From NCBI GenBank assembly GCA_010645155.1, contig JAAGOF010000055.1:891587-955586 (forward strand): 64,000 nt of DNA. The letters are read 5' to 3'. Made by a program: the position numbers and the translations under genes. The notes under the pieces were generated by a model, which worked only from the letters and a program-made list of their open reading frames with translations, had not been told where the DNA came from and did not search any database. Positions 34,646-47,961 of the stretch are shown one piece after another. Positions within the stretch are counted from its first letter, which is position 1; each line of letters begins with the position of its first letter. Source of the DNA: Tigriopus japonicus (taxonomy: Eukaryota > Arthropoda > Copepoda > Harpacticoida > Harpacticidae).

Positions 34646-36085
34646 AAAAACTTCAGTTGTTAGCACAATTGTTGTGACGATCTTCTGTTGAATCACAATC
34701 AATTCCAAATCATTTACATTGTAATTAATGTTGGTTAAGTAAAAAAATAGTGCTCGAAGTATAAGTTGTTTGGAAAACAAAAGTTTCCACACCCCAAAGC
34801 TTGCATTAAGAAACTTGTCTAATACTTTTATTAGATTACAATGTCAAAGTTGAGTGGACCAATAACCAAACCAACGTAAGTGTAAAAAAGATTTAGCAAT
34901 CATTAAGTCTGATTTTGGATCAATAAGCTGAAATTTGCAATCATTAATTTTCATTCAAATTATTGAGGCTTCTTTCCATAGGACGTTTTCAACGACACCT
35001 CATTAATCAATTATACATGAAATGCAACATCATTTTCCCACCACTTTAAACTAAAATATTGACTCGCAAAGGTAAAATTTGGGCTCTATTTGATTATGTC
35101 TGGTCTTCTCCCGCTCGAGAACGGGTGGGGCAGAGAGCGAAGTTCACACACCTGGGCAATCTGGCATCCCCGCAGCATCGTCATCTTGACTTCAGGTACC
35201 TCTGAACGACCCCGAGTCTGACTAAGCTTGGCTCCCCTTCAGATTCACTCACTAACTCAGTCAAACCGACCGACCGACCGACCGATCGACCGTCCGAGGA
35301 ATATCTCTGTCCCTTCTATGCCGAGAACGAGGCCCTAGATAGACATGGCGCACTTAAACTTCCATGAGCGGAGCGCCCTACGAACACATCCGAGATGTTT
35401 GAACAAGTGCACCAACGCCAGACTTGCCCAATCGGCCGGATATTGTCACCTAAAACCTTCAACAGACTGCTGACATTCAATGTAATCTTGATGGAACGGA
35501 TATAGGAATCACTGACTCTTTTAAAGCTTCAAAACCTTTAACACTATTTTCGAAAGTCTGTGATCTGTTGGAGAAAAGCGCGGAATTCTCGAGTTTTCAT
35601 TTGAAGACCTGGTTTCGGCCAGGGTAATCAAAACCCAGGTGACCGCAGTCAAATTTGTAAACCGCAAAATGCCATTTCGGGTTGACATTCAATCATCAGT
35701 TTGTACATGGCATACACCTTTGAATTTTGGACAATCACTTCCCAGTTAGCCATTCAGCAAGTTATGTTTTCAAATAAAGAGCTTTTGGGCGTCAAATGAA
35801 GTGTTCTTTTACAACTCAAGACCGTCACGCTGTCAGTCTCTTTTTTGGTCTGGTATCTCTTCTTTTTCTTCTTGTTGCAACAGAATGGAAATCTAAGTGT
35901 TACGTCTTTGAAGTGTCTGAGATTCACAATTCTTTAAGTGCGTGTAATGTCGAGTCATTCCTGATCTGATTGATCGAGATATGAAGGACCAAAAGACGGG
36001 ACATTGTTCATCGTGAGTGATTCATCTTCATCACCTTTATCGTCCTTGTATCGCCACTATTTTGTAAGTGAACTCGTCCCTCAAG
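34646..36085. other. Intergenic and stardust 5' region
   Basis: GC content rises from about 35100. A GACC tandem run lies at 35269-35290. An in-frame stop just before the chosen stardust ATG shows that coding does not extend directly upstream, although an upstream exon joined at CCTCAAG is possible. Confidence 0.4.
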
Positions 36086-38727
36086 ATGAAGATGGACTCT
36101 CTGTCCCGCCCTCATGCCTCGAATATCAGTCACCATCATCATCAGGCTCTCCTCCGAGGGTCCGCCTCTCATATCAAGTCTGATGGGGCGGGGCTTCAGC
36201 ATCAGCAGCAACAAGTAGCCCCGCGATTTTCGGATTCCGCCCATTTCGCCAATATCATGGTCGAGTTTGAGACGAACACGCGAGAAATGGCGGTCGACGT
36301 GCCGGATTCATTCATCGCGCAAACCAAGACCCCGCCCAAATACCCGCCTCCCGCTTCAGTTCGCTCTTCTACACATTCCCATCAGAGTGTGGGCAATGGC
36401 ACGCCTCCACCACCCCCATTGAATGGGCGAGCTCATTTGCGGATTGAGCGGGACGGTCGTTTGATTAATACCATGAATGGGCCGCCTTTACTGCCGCATA
36501 ACTCATTAAGCTCCTCGGCCAATTCGTCCACTAAATCATCTATGGGCATGACTGATGGAGTCAATGAAATTGCTGAAGAGGAGTTGACTCAAAGACGCAT
36601 TCAACAGTACGCCCATGAGATCAAAAAGCGCAATTCCGAGCTGGAACTGCGCCAACGATCCGACGAATTCCTACGTCAGTCTCTTCGAAATTCACGCAAG
36701 ATGCAAGCCTTAAAAGAGCGGGCTCAACAAGGTCGACCCGCACCAACCGCTTTGGTTAATGGTGTGTCCAATCCGGCTTTTGACGAAGATACGGCCGTGT
36801 TGGATTGGGAGACGTTGACCAGCTTGATTCAACGGGTGTCTTCCGGAGCTGAAAAGGCCGATCAACCCCAAATCATCCGTGCGTGCCAAACCTTGGCTCA
36901 TTTGGCCACTCAAAACGACTTCAAACAAGCTTGTCGTCTTCAGACTCAGGTAATTTCTTAATAGTTCTTTGAAACCTTCTTAGATCTTGGCAAAGAATCA
37001 TTCCTTTCATTTCCAGTTCAAGCAATTCAACGCCCACAAGAAGCTCGAATTTCCCGTGTCCATCGACTCACAAGATCTGAGCACCGAGTGCTTGGAGTAT
37101 CTTCAGAACCTTCTCCCCGATCAAGACCGAGATGTCCAAGAACTTCACGAAATTCTCAAGTCAGAACGCCTCGAAGGACTCCTACTCTCGCACGATAAAC
37201 TAGGCATGAGAAAACTGGCCCAACAATCCCTACACATGGAAGAAGATGCCCTTTTGGATCGGTTGAGCCATTACTCGGAGCCCAACATCAAGATTGTCCG
37301 AATCGAAAAGACCAACGAGCCTTTGGGAGCCACCGTCAAGAACGAGGATGACGCCGTGATTGTGGGACGAATCATTCGAGGCGGGACCGCCGAGGCCAGT
37401 GGGCTTTTGCATGAAGGAGACGAGATCCTAGAGGTCAATGAAGTGCCTCTCCGGGGCAAGAATGTCAACGAGGTGTGTGACTTGCTCGCCCAGATGCATG
37501 GCACCTTGACATTGTTGGTAGTGCCCATGCGTGCCCATTTGGGCCATCGAGAGTCTTTCGGTCCGAGCTCGGGCTTGTCCAATAATGGCATGGGCAACGG
37601 GAGTATTATGCACGTGAAGGCCCACTTTGACTATGATCCAGAGGACGACCCCTACGTGCCTTGTCGAGAATTGGGAATCAGCTTCGTGAAGGGTGATATC
37701 CTCCACGTGATCAATCAAAAAGACCCCAATTGGTGGCAAGCTCGACGTGAGGGCGACGACGACATTCAGTTACCCGGGCTCATTCCTTCGGCCGCTTTCC
37801 AACAACAACGTGAGGCCGTGAAGCACACAATCATGCAGGATACTAAATCTGAAAAGGGTGGACTCAAGGATCAGCGAAAGAATTCGGGGTTCTTGTGCGC
37901 CAAGCGAAGTGGTCGAAAGAAACCCCGACGACGAGCAAATAACTATTTGAACGACGATATCGATGGTGGAATTGGTTCTGAACTGGACGAAATTATTGCG
38001 TACGAAGAGGTCACCCTATACTATCCACGATCTGATCGCAAACGACCCGTTGTTCTCATTGGTCCCCCCAACATTGGTCGCCATGAGTTGAGACAGAGAT
38101 TGATGACCGACAGTGATCGATTCTCCGCAGCCATTCCACGTAAGTTGTTTCTCCAGAGTTGTTTCATCTTTGTCTGTTAAGTAGGGTTTGTTTAGAAACA
38201 TGTTTTTTTTTCTATTTTCTTTAGACACATCCCGCCCCAAGCGTGCCGATGAAATTGACGGTCAGGATTACCATTTTATCAACCGGCTTCAATTCGAAAA
38301 CGACATTCTAGCGCGCAAGTTCGTAGAGCACGGCGAGTATGAGCGCTCTTACTACGGCACAAGCTTGGAAGCCATCCGATCAGTGGTCCATTGTGAGAAG
38401 ATCTGCGTGCTCAATTTGCATCCACAATCTCTTCGGATCCTTAAGTCCTCGGATTTGATGCCTTTCGTCGTGTTTGTAGCTCCCCCATCGTTAGAGAAAC
38501 TCAAACGATGGAAGATGGATCGCTCAGAATCCGTACACGACGACGAACTCCTGGATATCATCGAGAAAGCTCGCGAAATGGAGGAGAACTACAGCCAGTT
38601 CTTCGACATGGTTATCATCTACTCAGACCCTGAACGGGCCTACCAAGATCTACTTCGTGAGATCAATCTGATCGAACGTGAGCCTCAATGGATCCCCGCC
38701 TCTTGGGTGACCAACACCAAGAGCTAG
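36086..38727 (+). CDS. sdt: Stardust/PALS1 (MPP5) MAGUK scaffold
   Basis: Three coding exons (36086-36949, 37017-38139, 38225-38727) give 829 residues. The protein is the scaffold of the Crumbs apical polarity complex, binding Crb through PDZ-SH3-GK, and Patj and Lin-7 through L27 domains. The N-terminus has the PALS1 conserved block TREMAVDVP, then NPAFDEDT just before two L27 domains (about 235-300 and 318-362, with GLLLSHDKLG). The PDZ (about 378-460) contains EPLGATVKNE and GLLHEGDEILEVN. The SH3 (about 489-560) contains NWWQARREG. The guanylate-kinase-like domain (about 629-815) has the altered P-loop GPPNIGRHELRQRL, which predicts no kinase activity, as in the family. Other promoters or N-terminal exons may exist, as in fly sdt. 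Confidence 0.95.
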
Positions 38728-41113
38728 ATCGTCCAAGGATCATCCACCATGACTCCATCCATCCATCCATTCATTCACTTCTTTGTCACAATTCCATTGA
38801 GACATTCCACCCCACCACACGTAGCGTTTTCATTCCTAAATCGTTCTTCCAGGTCCACATCAGGTGCAAATACTAAGGACTGCGGCAAAACGGCGATTTT
38901 TCAGTGGCCAAACCCACAAATGCAGCTAGAATCAATAATCCCTTGGCGGCTTTTGTTCAAGAGAAGAGCCGCACTTAAGACAGTTGAAGGGCCTCATCCC
39001 TGGCCCCCCTCCATGAAATCATATATCCTATTTTTACAGCAATAAAGTCTTCCATAATGTTCACGTGCCTCGTGCCTTACAGACACCCCACTCCCTCAAC
39101 TATCTATTGAGGTTGTGTCATCATCTGTCATTTATCTCTTATCCTCAAATGAGGATCATACCGTACCAAGTGACAGTCCTACTGGAACGCAATCCGCTTC
39201 CGAAATTTACGCATACTGTCAACCTTCTATGGGGCACTCCTCGCCCATGTCCGTCCATTTGTCGCCGATCTTCAATCTCTCTCTTTCTCTGGAATTCAAG
39301 GTAAGAGGATAAACGCGACCAGCCGTTCTCAATGGATGGGCAGAGGCTCACAAAAACACATAGGTGAGAATGTATGTGTCTGTACTGTTGGTGCTACAGC
39401 CGGGTCAGCTCAGCGACTTCTTACAGGCAAAATATCTAGACTCAACCTAACGCTGCAATGTAGGCATGGAAAGCAAGTCCGTCTTTGAGCAAAAATGCGA
39501 TTTCGACTCACGAGCTACTATTTGTTTTGGCTTGCCATTAGCTCTTGCATTAGCGTAGGTGAGATTGTAAAAGCCCACTGGTTTGGTAAGCTTTCTTTAT
39601 AAAGAGGCTTGTAAAATTAAACCTCTGCTTATTAATTTGTCTAGAGGCAAAAGGCATTCTTTTAGGCATATTTAATGCATTATGCACGCTTTGTCAATAC
39701 ATATTTTGTTTTCATGGTTATAATTTTTATGCTTTCCTCATAGATATCTCCATTCAATTTAACCCCCCAACCTCGATCTAGCTTTTCCAAAAATAGGCCT
39801 TCCTATGGTACTTGCCTGAGCATATATTCTTTCATTTTAACAAGTGACAATAATCATTTTATAGCTTTTCTTGCAGTTCTCAATTCCAGGAAGATTACTC
39901 AACATAAAGATTTATTTTTAAAAGCACGGTTCAAGGATGAAAGAGTCGGTACTTCGGTTCTTTCTTCCGATGAATCGCCCCGTCCCTACTGGAAGGCCTT
40001 CGACCGACAGGCTTGGAACGAAAGAAGATATTCTCGTTCTCGAGCTCGCCTCACAGGCACGACTTGACCTAGGGTGGCTCCGGGTGACATTGAGTCGGAG
40101 AAATTTCAAAACAAAACATGTATACACGTTTGATTCGCAATCGAATGGGAACAACTCAAACTCTGAGACTTTAGTGAATTGGCAAGAACCATGTTTTCTA
40201 CGTTTAAATCTTTGTTTTTCGTTTTGCATTCCCCACACTTCTAGGCTTATCGGCTAGACTCTCCTCGTCTCGTCACCCTAAAGCCTACTTCTTTGGCTAG
40301 AGTAGAAGGCGACGAGCGTTCAATGCGTTCAACAGGCGCCGTCATGGCCCGTAATGCACCAAAACTCAGGGCTGCCAGTCATTCGATTGAGACCAGTCTC
40401 AAAACGGCCAATCCCCGGAATCAAACCCAAAAACATGACTCATCTTAAGTATAAGTTCACCAATGTTCCAAGAAATCCTAGTTTCGGTGCATCCTGGACA
40501 AATTCACAATCAACCTCAATATTTTTCAGTATCCAACCGTGATTTGACCCATTCCCCGTCGATTTGGCTGTGACCTCATTGGCGAGCCTGTGTCACTTAT
40601 CGACTTGATTTCTGCTTTGGCCCGCTGAAACTCCGTGATCCATTTCTATATACACACACGCACTCACTCACTCACTCACTTTAGTGCCAAATTCATCTAT
40701 ACAGCGCAGTACAGTACATACATACACACTAGTACATACGCGGACTACATTTGGTGGATCCATGATCCCGTGGATTTTCGTGCCAAATCAGAGCGTTCGT
40801 CATCCCGCCAGTTCCACGAGGATGTAGCACCGCCCATCGGGATTGATCGGCCACGCCCCCATCGCCTCTCTCGTGCTCAATCCGTCCGTCTGTGGGCGTG
40901 TTTCGTTTGTCCGGATTCTCGTTGGACCGACCCGCGCACTATCGATCGCGTCGCGTGGCGTGGGTAGGCGTGGCACCAACGTGATGCTGTCATTGACCGG
41001 GGCGGTTCAGACTCGATTGGTCGTCGCCGATTTTGCCCGGGCGGCGGTGCTTTGGACGCGGGAAAACGCCCCTAGGCGCCACCCCTAGGCCGTGGTCCGG
41101 ATTTGAAAGGGGA
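38728..41113. other. Stardust 3' end and CTD-phosphatase upstream region
   Basis: A polyadenylation signal AATAAA at 39041-39046 lies 314 bp after the stardust stop. CATC repeats (38754-38770) and a CACT run (40665-40680) are present. From 40800 the DNA turns GC-rich, consistent with a promoter for the gene starting at 41114. No further gene is recognised. Confidence 0.5.
39041..39046 (+). terminator. Stardust polyadenylation signal
   Basis: AATAAA followed by GTCT and a TG-rich stretch, at a normal distance behind the stop codon. Confidence 0.6.
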
Positions 41114-43324
41114 ATGAGCCGGGATTCGGGGCTGGCCTTGACCATGGGCGTGCCCGGACCCGCGACGGCGGGCGTGTCACCGGCTGTGAGTAGTAGGAAC
41201 AACAACAACAATAATAATGGGGCGTCGTCGAATGCGGCCGCCGAATCGGCCGCTCCGCCCACCGCCACCGCCGTCACGCCCCTGTATGGTCACGTCCCGC
41301 CCACCGGTGGGTCGGCCAATGCACCCACGAGCACCGCGGACATCATTCTGCCTAAAGGTAAGACTCGGAAACAAGGGCCAAAACCTTTTTTGAGGGTTAA
41401 TTATCCTTCAAGGTCAGGCAAGGTTTTGAGGAAAGGCATCCTCAACTAAAACATTTCAATGGAACGCTTTTGTTGCGGTTCCGAAAAGCTCTTTTAAAAG
41501 TGGTATTTAATGCAGACTGAATCGATCTGGAATATTTGGTTTAGCCCGTGTTGACGTACTTTATACGATCGTGCTATCTGGCTCAGCTCGGAAAGATTTT
41601 TCCTTGGGATAATGTGCCGGAAATACCATAAGTCAAGCGTGGCGTATGTTATAGAATAGGCTCTAAAAAGAGAAACGAAAACGTTCTCGAGGACCAAATT
41701 AGAACGAGAACCGCAAATAACAGAGGCCAGTTAGGATCATGGTTGGCATTGAGCTAAATTTAGCCGGGTTCTCGTTTCCATTGTTCTTCGTTTTCTTTTT
41801 CATAATACCCTTCAGAGACCAAAAAGACTCGGCGTTCCAATTTTCTGTGTTCCTTGATCTGTTGCCTGGGTCGGCGTCAATCTGATTTCAAAGAAAACGA
41901 GTCTCACTTGTGCCACGGAGGAAGTTCATCCCATCAGGGTGAAACCTCGTCGGATGGACACCCTCACAAAAGTGGAGGAGGAAACGCCTCCTCCAATAGC
42001 AAAGGGACCAAACCTCTGCTCTCGGAGCCTCGGGCGGAACATGTCACCCGCAAGTGCATTGTCATCGACCTGGACGAAACATTAGTGCATAGCTCATTTA
42101 AGGTAAGGGCAGGGATTCATTGATTGATTGATTGGGTGGGTGTAGAGACCTTGACTAATTCAGAGATGGGCAGGGGAAACCTTTGTATCTCAAACTTTTC
42201 TTTCGGAGGAATGAGAACTAGTGGCCTTTCCAAATCTATTGTTTCTTCATATTTTGGACAAACTCAGTTGAAAATAACTACATAATATAATCTTGCAACT
42301 CGCTTCTTGCGCTTTTTTGCGATGTTTCTGAGTCCACAAATGCAAGTTGAAAGTGTCCAAACACTTAAAAGTTGGGCTCTGAACGGCTCAAATTTATGTT
42401 TCAGAGTGAGGTAATGAGATGCTGTCTTGATAAAATTTAATTCTGTTTGGAAGAAAGGGGTGCATTCCATTCAATGACTTGTCAACCCTGCTCATCTCTG
42501 AAAACTTCCAGGGTCTCTAAGCAGGGCCTTGAGATAACATCTGAAATGTTCCCTCTTTTCTGACTCCTTTCAGCCTATAAGTAATGCAGATTTCATAGTC
42601 CCAGTGGAGATTGATGGGACAATCCACCAAGTGTATGTGTTGAAGCGCCCTCATGTCGACGAGTTCCTCTGTCGCATGGGAGAGCTTTACGAATGTGTCT
42701 TATTCACTGCTAGTCTGGCCAAGGTAAGGAGAAGCCTTCTCTTTTTTGGACGTAATTGAGTCACGTCCGGCAGGTTCTCAATCTCGATGATACCAATTTG
42801 TAGTATGCTGATCCCGTGGCGGACCTTTTGGACAAATGGGATGTCTTCCATGCGCGGTTGTTTCGAGAATCGTGCGTTTTTCACCGTGGTAACTACGTCA
42901 AAGATCTTAGTCGGTTAGGACGAGAGCTACACAACATAATCATTGTGGACAACTCGCCTGCCTCTTATATTTTTCACCCTGACAATGCTGTGAGTACCTA
43001 CTGCAAATTGTCGGAGTCGGAGAAGAAACCAGAAATGAATCGATCATGTTGCTTCTTTGTTAGGTGCCAGTGGCCTCATGGTTTGATGATTTGAACGACC
43101 ATGAGCTTTTGGACTTGATCCCGTTCCTCACCAGTTTAAGCCAGGCGGAGAGTGTGTACGGAATGCTCCGAACCAAGTTCAGATCGGCCCCGCCTTCTCT
43201 TCCATTAGCTAGCTCTGGAAACGGAGGCGGGTCCGCGACCTCTTCCGGAATCATTGCACAAGTGGCCCCGCCCAGCAGCAATTCGGTTATCTCGTCCGTT
43301 GAGCAAAAACCCGCATCCTCCTGA
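41114..43324 (+). CDS. CTDSP: CTD small phosphatase (SCP1-3/CTDSP family)
   Basis: Five coding exons (41114-41357, 41816-42102, 42574-42723, 42804-42989, 43064-43324) give 375 residues. The HAD-type enzyme removes phosphate from RNA polymerase II CTD Ser5 and other nuclear targets. The signature [12 protein letters not shown] (166-177) carries the catalytic aspartates, and the chain continues [45 protein letters not shown] and [14 protein letters not shown] as in human CTDSP1. The N-terminal 80 residues are Ala/Gly/Asn/Pro-rich. The motif CSLICC (93-98) matches the Cys cluster of vertebrate SCPs that is palmitoylated. The C-terminus has about 45 extra low-complexity residues. The Met at 41114 could be replaced by one 10 codons later. 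Confidence 0.94.
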
Positions 43325-45656
43325 TGATAGCTAGTTCTACGCGATTGTTGTTATCATTGCTGCTACTACTACTACTACTATTATTAATACGACTATTACT
43401 ACTACTCGACTCCAACAATTACAACATGCACTTCGACGTGGCGAAAGATACTTGAATACAAAGAGTGAGAGCTTCACAAAGAGAGGTGCAGTCTTCTGGT
43501 GCTAGCTGACAAAACCAACAATTATTGTCACGCCCCTTTTTCCCTCCCCTCTCCCCCTCAAACACACAAAACATACACCTCTTTTTGCAAGATTTTACTA
43601 CTCTGACTGGTCGCCTTTGAAGCCATCCCCTTGAACATGGACTTCTTACTACTGATTTAAGTGCTGCTGATGCCGCTGTTACAACAACAACCTCTACATC
43701 ATCATCATCATCATCATTATTATTACCATTATTACTATTGCTAGTATAATCATCTACAGTCTACGATCAGTCGTTGCCATCAATATTATATTGTGCCCCC
43801 AAAACGAAACAGATGCAGAAGTAAAAGGAGAACATGATAGACGCAAAGTATCTTTTGTAATCTTGTCCTCGCCATACATGTTCAAATATAAATTTGCCAG
43901 AACAATACAAACTAAGATAAGGCGTTTTCCGTCGATCTGGGACTGAGATTTTGACTCCCTTGCTAATTTTACGAGCTAAAACATTTCAAGTTTTTGATAC
44001 AATTTCACATTGATATTTTCCTAATCAGACGCCGGGAAAAAATATTGTAATGCTCAAACATTTTCATGGAGGGAACAAAGCGCATTAAAATTGAAGTAAA
44101 AAAAAATACAGATTAAAGACTTCGAAAATTTCGCTTCTTTAGATTTCAATACATTCGTGAATAAAATATTTCCCATTGGCAGAAAAGAGTGACATTTAGC
44201 AATCAATTATATTTCTATGTACATTAATGATAGACCGAAAACAGACATATGCACTAAAAAGTGTGGAGTTGGTTGGGAAAATGTGTCCGCTTTAGTAACG
44301 TTAGAAATTAGGGGCTTAAAATAATCCCACAAAGGCTTAAAACCTGTGCACCCCTTAAAGACCTAGGTTTAATAAAGAACCTCACAGTTTTGCTTCAGTA
44401 ATAAATTCATTGTGGAAAAATACCTTCTTGACGCCCTCTGTAGGGGCTTTAAAGCTCAGCGAAAGAAATAGAAAGGGCCTTTGCAAGTAAAAAAGATATG
44501 GGAAAAAACACTTCACCAAAATACATAGTTTTTGATAACTGAATGAAGAATTTTGTCAAAACAAGAAACATTAAAAGTTACTCAAAACAGTATCCTAGCA
44601 TATTTTCAACAAATTAAATATTTGAGCATTATAATTTGTTCTCGTAGCAATGCACCCAGGACATCCTTGCTCAGGCCTACAAGCTCCTAGTAGTCCACAT
44701 ACCAAGATGCAAACCACTACCCTCCGCTATAACACTACCCCTTGAATGAAGACTGACATTGGAACTGGACGCATATATTTTCATGTAACGCCCATCAACT
44801 CGCCATTCAAAATCGGTAAGAGGCACATTTTCCTACTTGAAATGCCGTTTTCTGTCGAGCTCACCCAAATGAATTTATCCAGCATGTTACACTTCAAGTA
44901 TAGCGAACTTTGAAGCATCAGACAGCTCTAATATTGTGAAAAAACTTTCATTTCACTACTGCTTAGGAAAATCTGGAGTTTTTATCTCATGAACTCATAT
45001 ATTTTGGGTAACAAAGGGTCCCATCGGGTCTTCCAAGAACGGGTACGTCATATATAATTGGTTAAAGACAACAGAATTCAAAATTCAAGAATACCGGTAT
45101 TTTACCAATCAGTAGGTGAAATTCTAGCTTAATGGTAAAGCAGAGTAAGCTCTTTTTTCTTTTGTGCTTTTTCTCAGTTTTGAAGCAAAGAAACTTGAAA
45201 GAAGATTGACAACACTTCTAGACCTCTACTTTTGATTAGAAGTGTGGGAGAAATGACACTTCGAAGCCCTCAAGCCTGCAACATGTGTGCAATGGGATTT
45301 GAAGTTGGAAATATTTAGTTACGTGATTCAAAACAGGAAACTGGGATCTCTATAAGCCTCTGACGAAGTTGCTCATTCAACTGCTTTACTCATTTTTTTG
45401 CATTTTTTTCATGATTTTGGTTTGTTCGCATTTTTGGGCGTTTTTACCGAAATTTGGTGCATTTTTTTCTGGCTGATTTGCATTTTTGGCCTTTATCAAA
45501 ATTTGGTATTGCTTTTGACATACCTGATTGATTAGCACCAAACGCTGTCCCCTTTTCTCTTTCTTTCTACTTTTGGAAGGCGTGGCAGCCGTTAGGAAGA
45601 GAAAATTTTAAGCACCAGGTAAAAAGAGTTGTTTTAAAATTTCAAAGTTCCTCTTT
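43325..45656. other. CTDSP 3' region and AT-rich intergenic DNA
   Basis: The 3' region has CTA (43360-43410) and ATC/ATT (43700-43730) microsatellites. No gene is recognised beyond. A TTTTTTGCATTTTT-rich stretch at 45395-45490 resembles decayed subterminal repeats of the hAT-like elements. Confidence 0.45.
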
Positions 45657-45664
45657 GACATTAG

Positions 45665-46602
45665 TAGAGTGAGGGGATTTTTTTTTCGCTGTGGAGCAGA
45701 AATCCCAGACATTTCACAGCAATGACGAACATTACCCGTGACGTCACTTCAGAGCATTCAGGATCAGAATTTCTTATTGCGTTGGAAGTATTAAGTTACA
45801 TGATATTTTTTCAATCGTATTGTTATTTGTGTCAAAGAAAATATGATCCACGTGTGTTGCACACTATTATCAATGTTATTTAAGCATTGAATCCCTATTT
45901 TTATGTTTGCCGATCTGAACATTTTCATTTCTGCTGCCCTGAATTTTATGCCTTCTCTCAGCACGAGGAGAGGAAGACGGTCGGACGGTCGTTCTCCTTG
46001 ATCAGTAAAATCAGGAACGCTGCCAACAGCGACAAGACGGTCTATTTAAAGGAAAACATAGTTTTTTGTCGGTCTATTTCCATGAATATTTTATGGGGCA
46101 ATCTGGTTACACAATGACTTGGCGACTTAAAAACATGTCATTTTGCAACATGAAATAGAATTTTGAATAAACCATACTCATAAATGCACCAAGTGTATCT
46201 GTTGACCTTTTCTTCAATTCTTCGACAGCATACCTGATACGTCGAGTCTTGACTCAGGACTGATGAAGTGTTTCTCACTTGACCACATCAAACTTAAAAT
46301 TTTTTGAAGTATAGTCATGAAGTTGGAAAATTCAGCAGGCTTTCAAGATGTATCAGCAAGACGAAATATCAAGCATAATATTTGATTGAAACTAGAATCG
46401 TTAGGCTTTTGTGAAAGTAAGAAACCGAACTTTGGCCAAATTTTGATTAAAGCTAATTTGGCCTTGATGGCAAAACTGATCGGAGGGCTCCGGTAATGAC
46501 CCTTATAGTTGGATGACGCTCGAGATCGTCCAATGACGTTACTCCTCGAAACTTCGAGAATTTCTGCTCCACAGAAAAAAAAAAATATTTCCCCGCACTC
46601 TA
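45665..46602. mobile_element. hAT-like element, 938 bp, perfect 8-bp TSD
   Basis: The ends TAGAGTGAGGGGA and (A)TTTCCCCGCACTCTA form an imperfect inverted repeat continuing inward (GGAGCAGAAA / TTTCTGCTCC, about 40 bp in all). Both flanks are GACATTAG (45657-45664 and 46603-46610). An open frame at 45887-46117 (76 codons) has no recognisable domain. About 55 bp near 46440-46500 recur inverted near 31860, so the family has at least two members here. Confidence 0.92.
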
Positions 46603-46797
46603 GACATTAGTTTTTGAGGAATTGGCAATTGTGCTATAGCAAAAAGAATGAAGGTGGAAAAAGTAATCGGTTTTCATTTCAGACCTTAAACACAAAACTT
46701 TATTTTCCTGGCATATATAACTGGCATTGATATGAAAAGCAGCCTTTTGGGCATGAAAAGGCTCTGCTTCAATATGTTGCCATACAGGGTTCGCCAC

Positions 46798-47679
46798 AAT
46801 GGGGTATTCGTGAAGGAGACAGCTGCTGAAGTTGCCTAAAATCGATTGTAGACGGCGCCACATTTGACTAGGCGAGAATAAAATTTTGCTACGGAAGTAC
46901 TGCTACTGCTATTTTTTTCTGTCTGGTCAGGACCAAATTCGTCCCTGGGACTCTGATAAGGTTTTAAACCCCAAAATCGACCAATAAATGATTGGAATTG
47001 TTGCAGGGCTGGCTGGGAAGGGTGGTTTGATCAGATCCATGTTAGTTTCAATGACCCCAAGCACGACGACTTTGAAGCTCATCATTCAATTTCTCAGCCA
47101 ACAATTATCGGCAGTGGGACCTTTCCGGCTGGGCTCTTACAAGTTGTGGAAAAAATACAATCTGAAGTAAGAAGCTTTGATTCTAGTCTATTTTAGTTCC
47201 CTACTAGTTCGCAATAATATTCTTCATTCACGCAACTCCAACGAAAATAAGTTTTGCATATTTTGTAAAAGCTAGGTGTCATGTCAGTTACCTGCAAATT
47301 TGTCCATTTTTTGACCGCAAACAACGGCAAACAACGATGCGACAGTAAATATTCATCAAATTGATATTGCCGAGCCGGAAGTATCGCACTAAGGATATTT
47401 CCAAACTTACGCAACATTATATGTACACTTGAAACTCGCTTTTTAAAAGAAATGTCCCCGTGTATGGGTAAAAATGTGACAAAATCATGAGGTAAACTTA
47501 TTTTCTTTTATTTTTAGATCAATAAATCATTGAAAAACTGATGACATAGTGTCTCAAAAGGACTTTCAAGGTAGCAGTACTTCCGTAGCAAAATTTTATT
47601 CTCGCCTAGTCAAATGTGGCGCCGTCTACAATCGATTTTAGGCAACTTCAGCAGCTGTCTCCTTCACGAATATCCCATT
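46798..47679. mobile_element. Inverted-repeat element, copy 2, nested in mariner
   Basis: Terminal inverted repeats of about 108 bp (46798-46905 and 47569-47679, starting AATGGGGTATTCG) enclose a core shared with 5570-6247. The core holds an exon-like open segment at 47007-47166. No transposase is visible. The insertion point is exact because the interrupted mariner terminus is known from its other end. A target duplication is not clear; at most AATT-like bases are shared. Confidence 0.85.
47007..47166 (+). other. Exon-like open segment inside inverted-repeat element
   Basis: A 160-bp segment is bounded by an acceptor (TTGTTGCAG) and a donor (GAA/GTAAGA) and is open in two frames. One frame begins GWEGWFDQIHVSFNDPKHDD and ends VVEKIQSE, and reads like real protein; another gives GLAGKGGLIRSMLV. 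Copy 1 of the element keeps its 3' half and the donor at about 5660-5740. I do not recognise the family. It may be a captured host exon or a remnant of the element's own gene. Confidence 0.5.
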
Positions 47680-47961
47680 AGCGCGAAAATTCAGTTTGCG
47701 TTGAAGAGCGTTAAATATTTTTCAAATTTAAAATTCCAACCCTTGTTTGAAAGCTGAGAGTCTGTTGTTTCGATCCATAGCCATCACATGTACAGTTTAG
47801 CAACATTTCGATCAACAGCAAGGAGAAGAGCAGCATAATCAAAAACTCCTTCGCACGCGAATGTAACTTGAGCAAGAGGTAAGTGTGCGGCAACGGCGCC
47901 GGCGCCTTTTTGCGGCAATTTTGGAATTATTTTAAAAGCTAAGGTTCATATCTGCATTACA

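Noticed and set aside
45120..45150. tRNA-like motif (TAGCTTAATGGTAAAGCA)
   Set aside because: It resembles a D-arm, but no matching acceptor stem, anticodon arm or T-arm follows.
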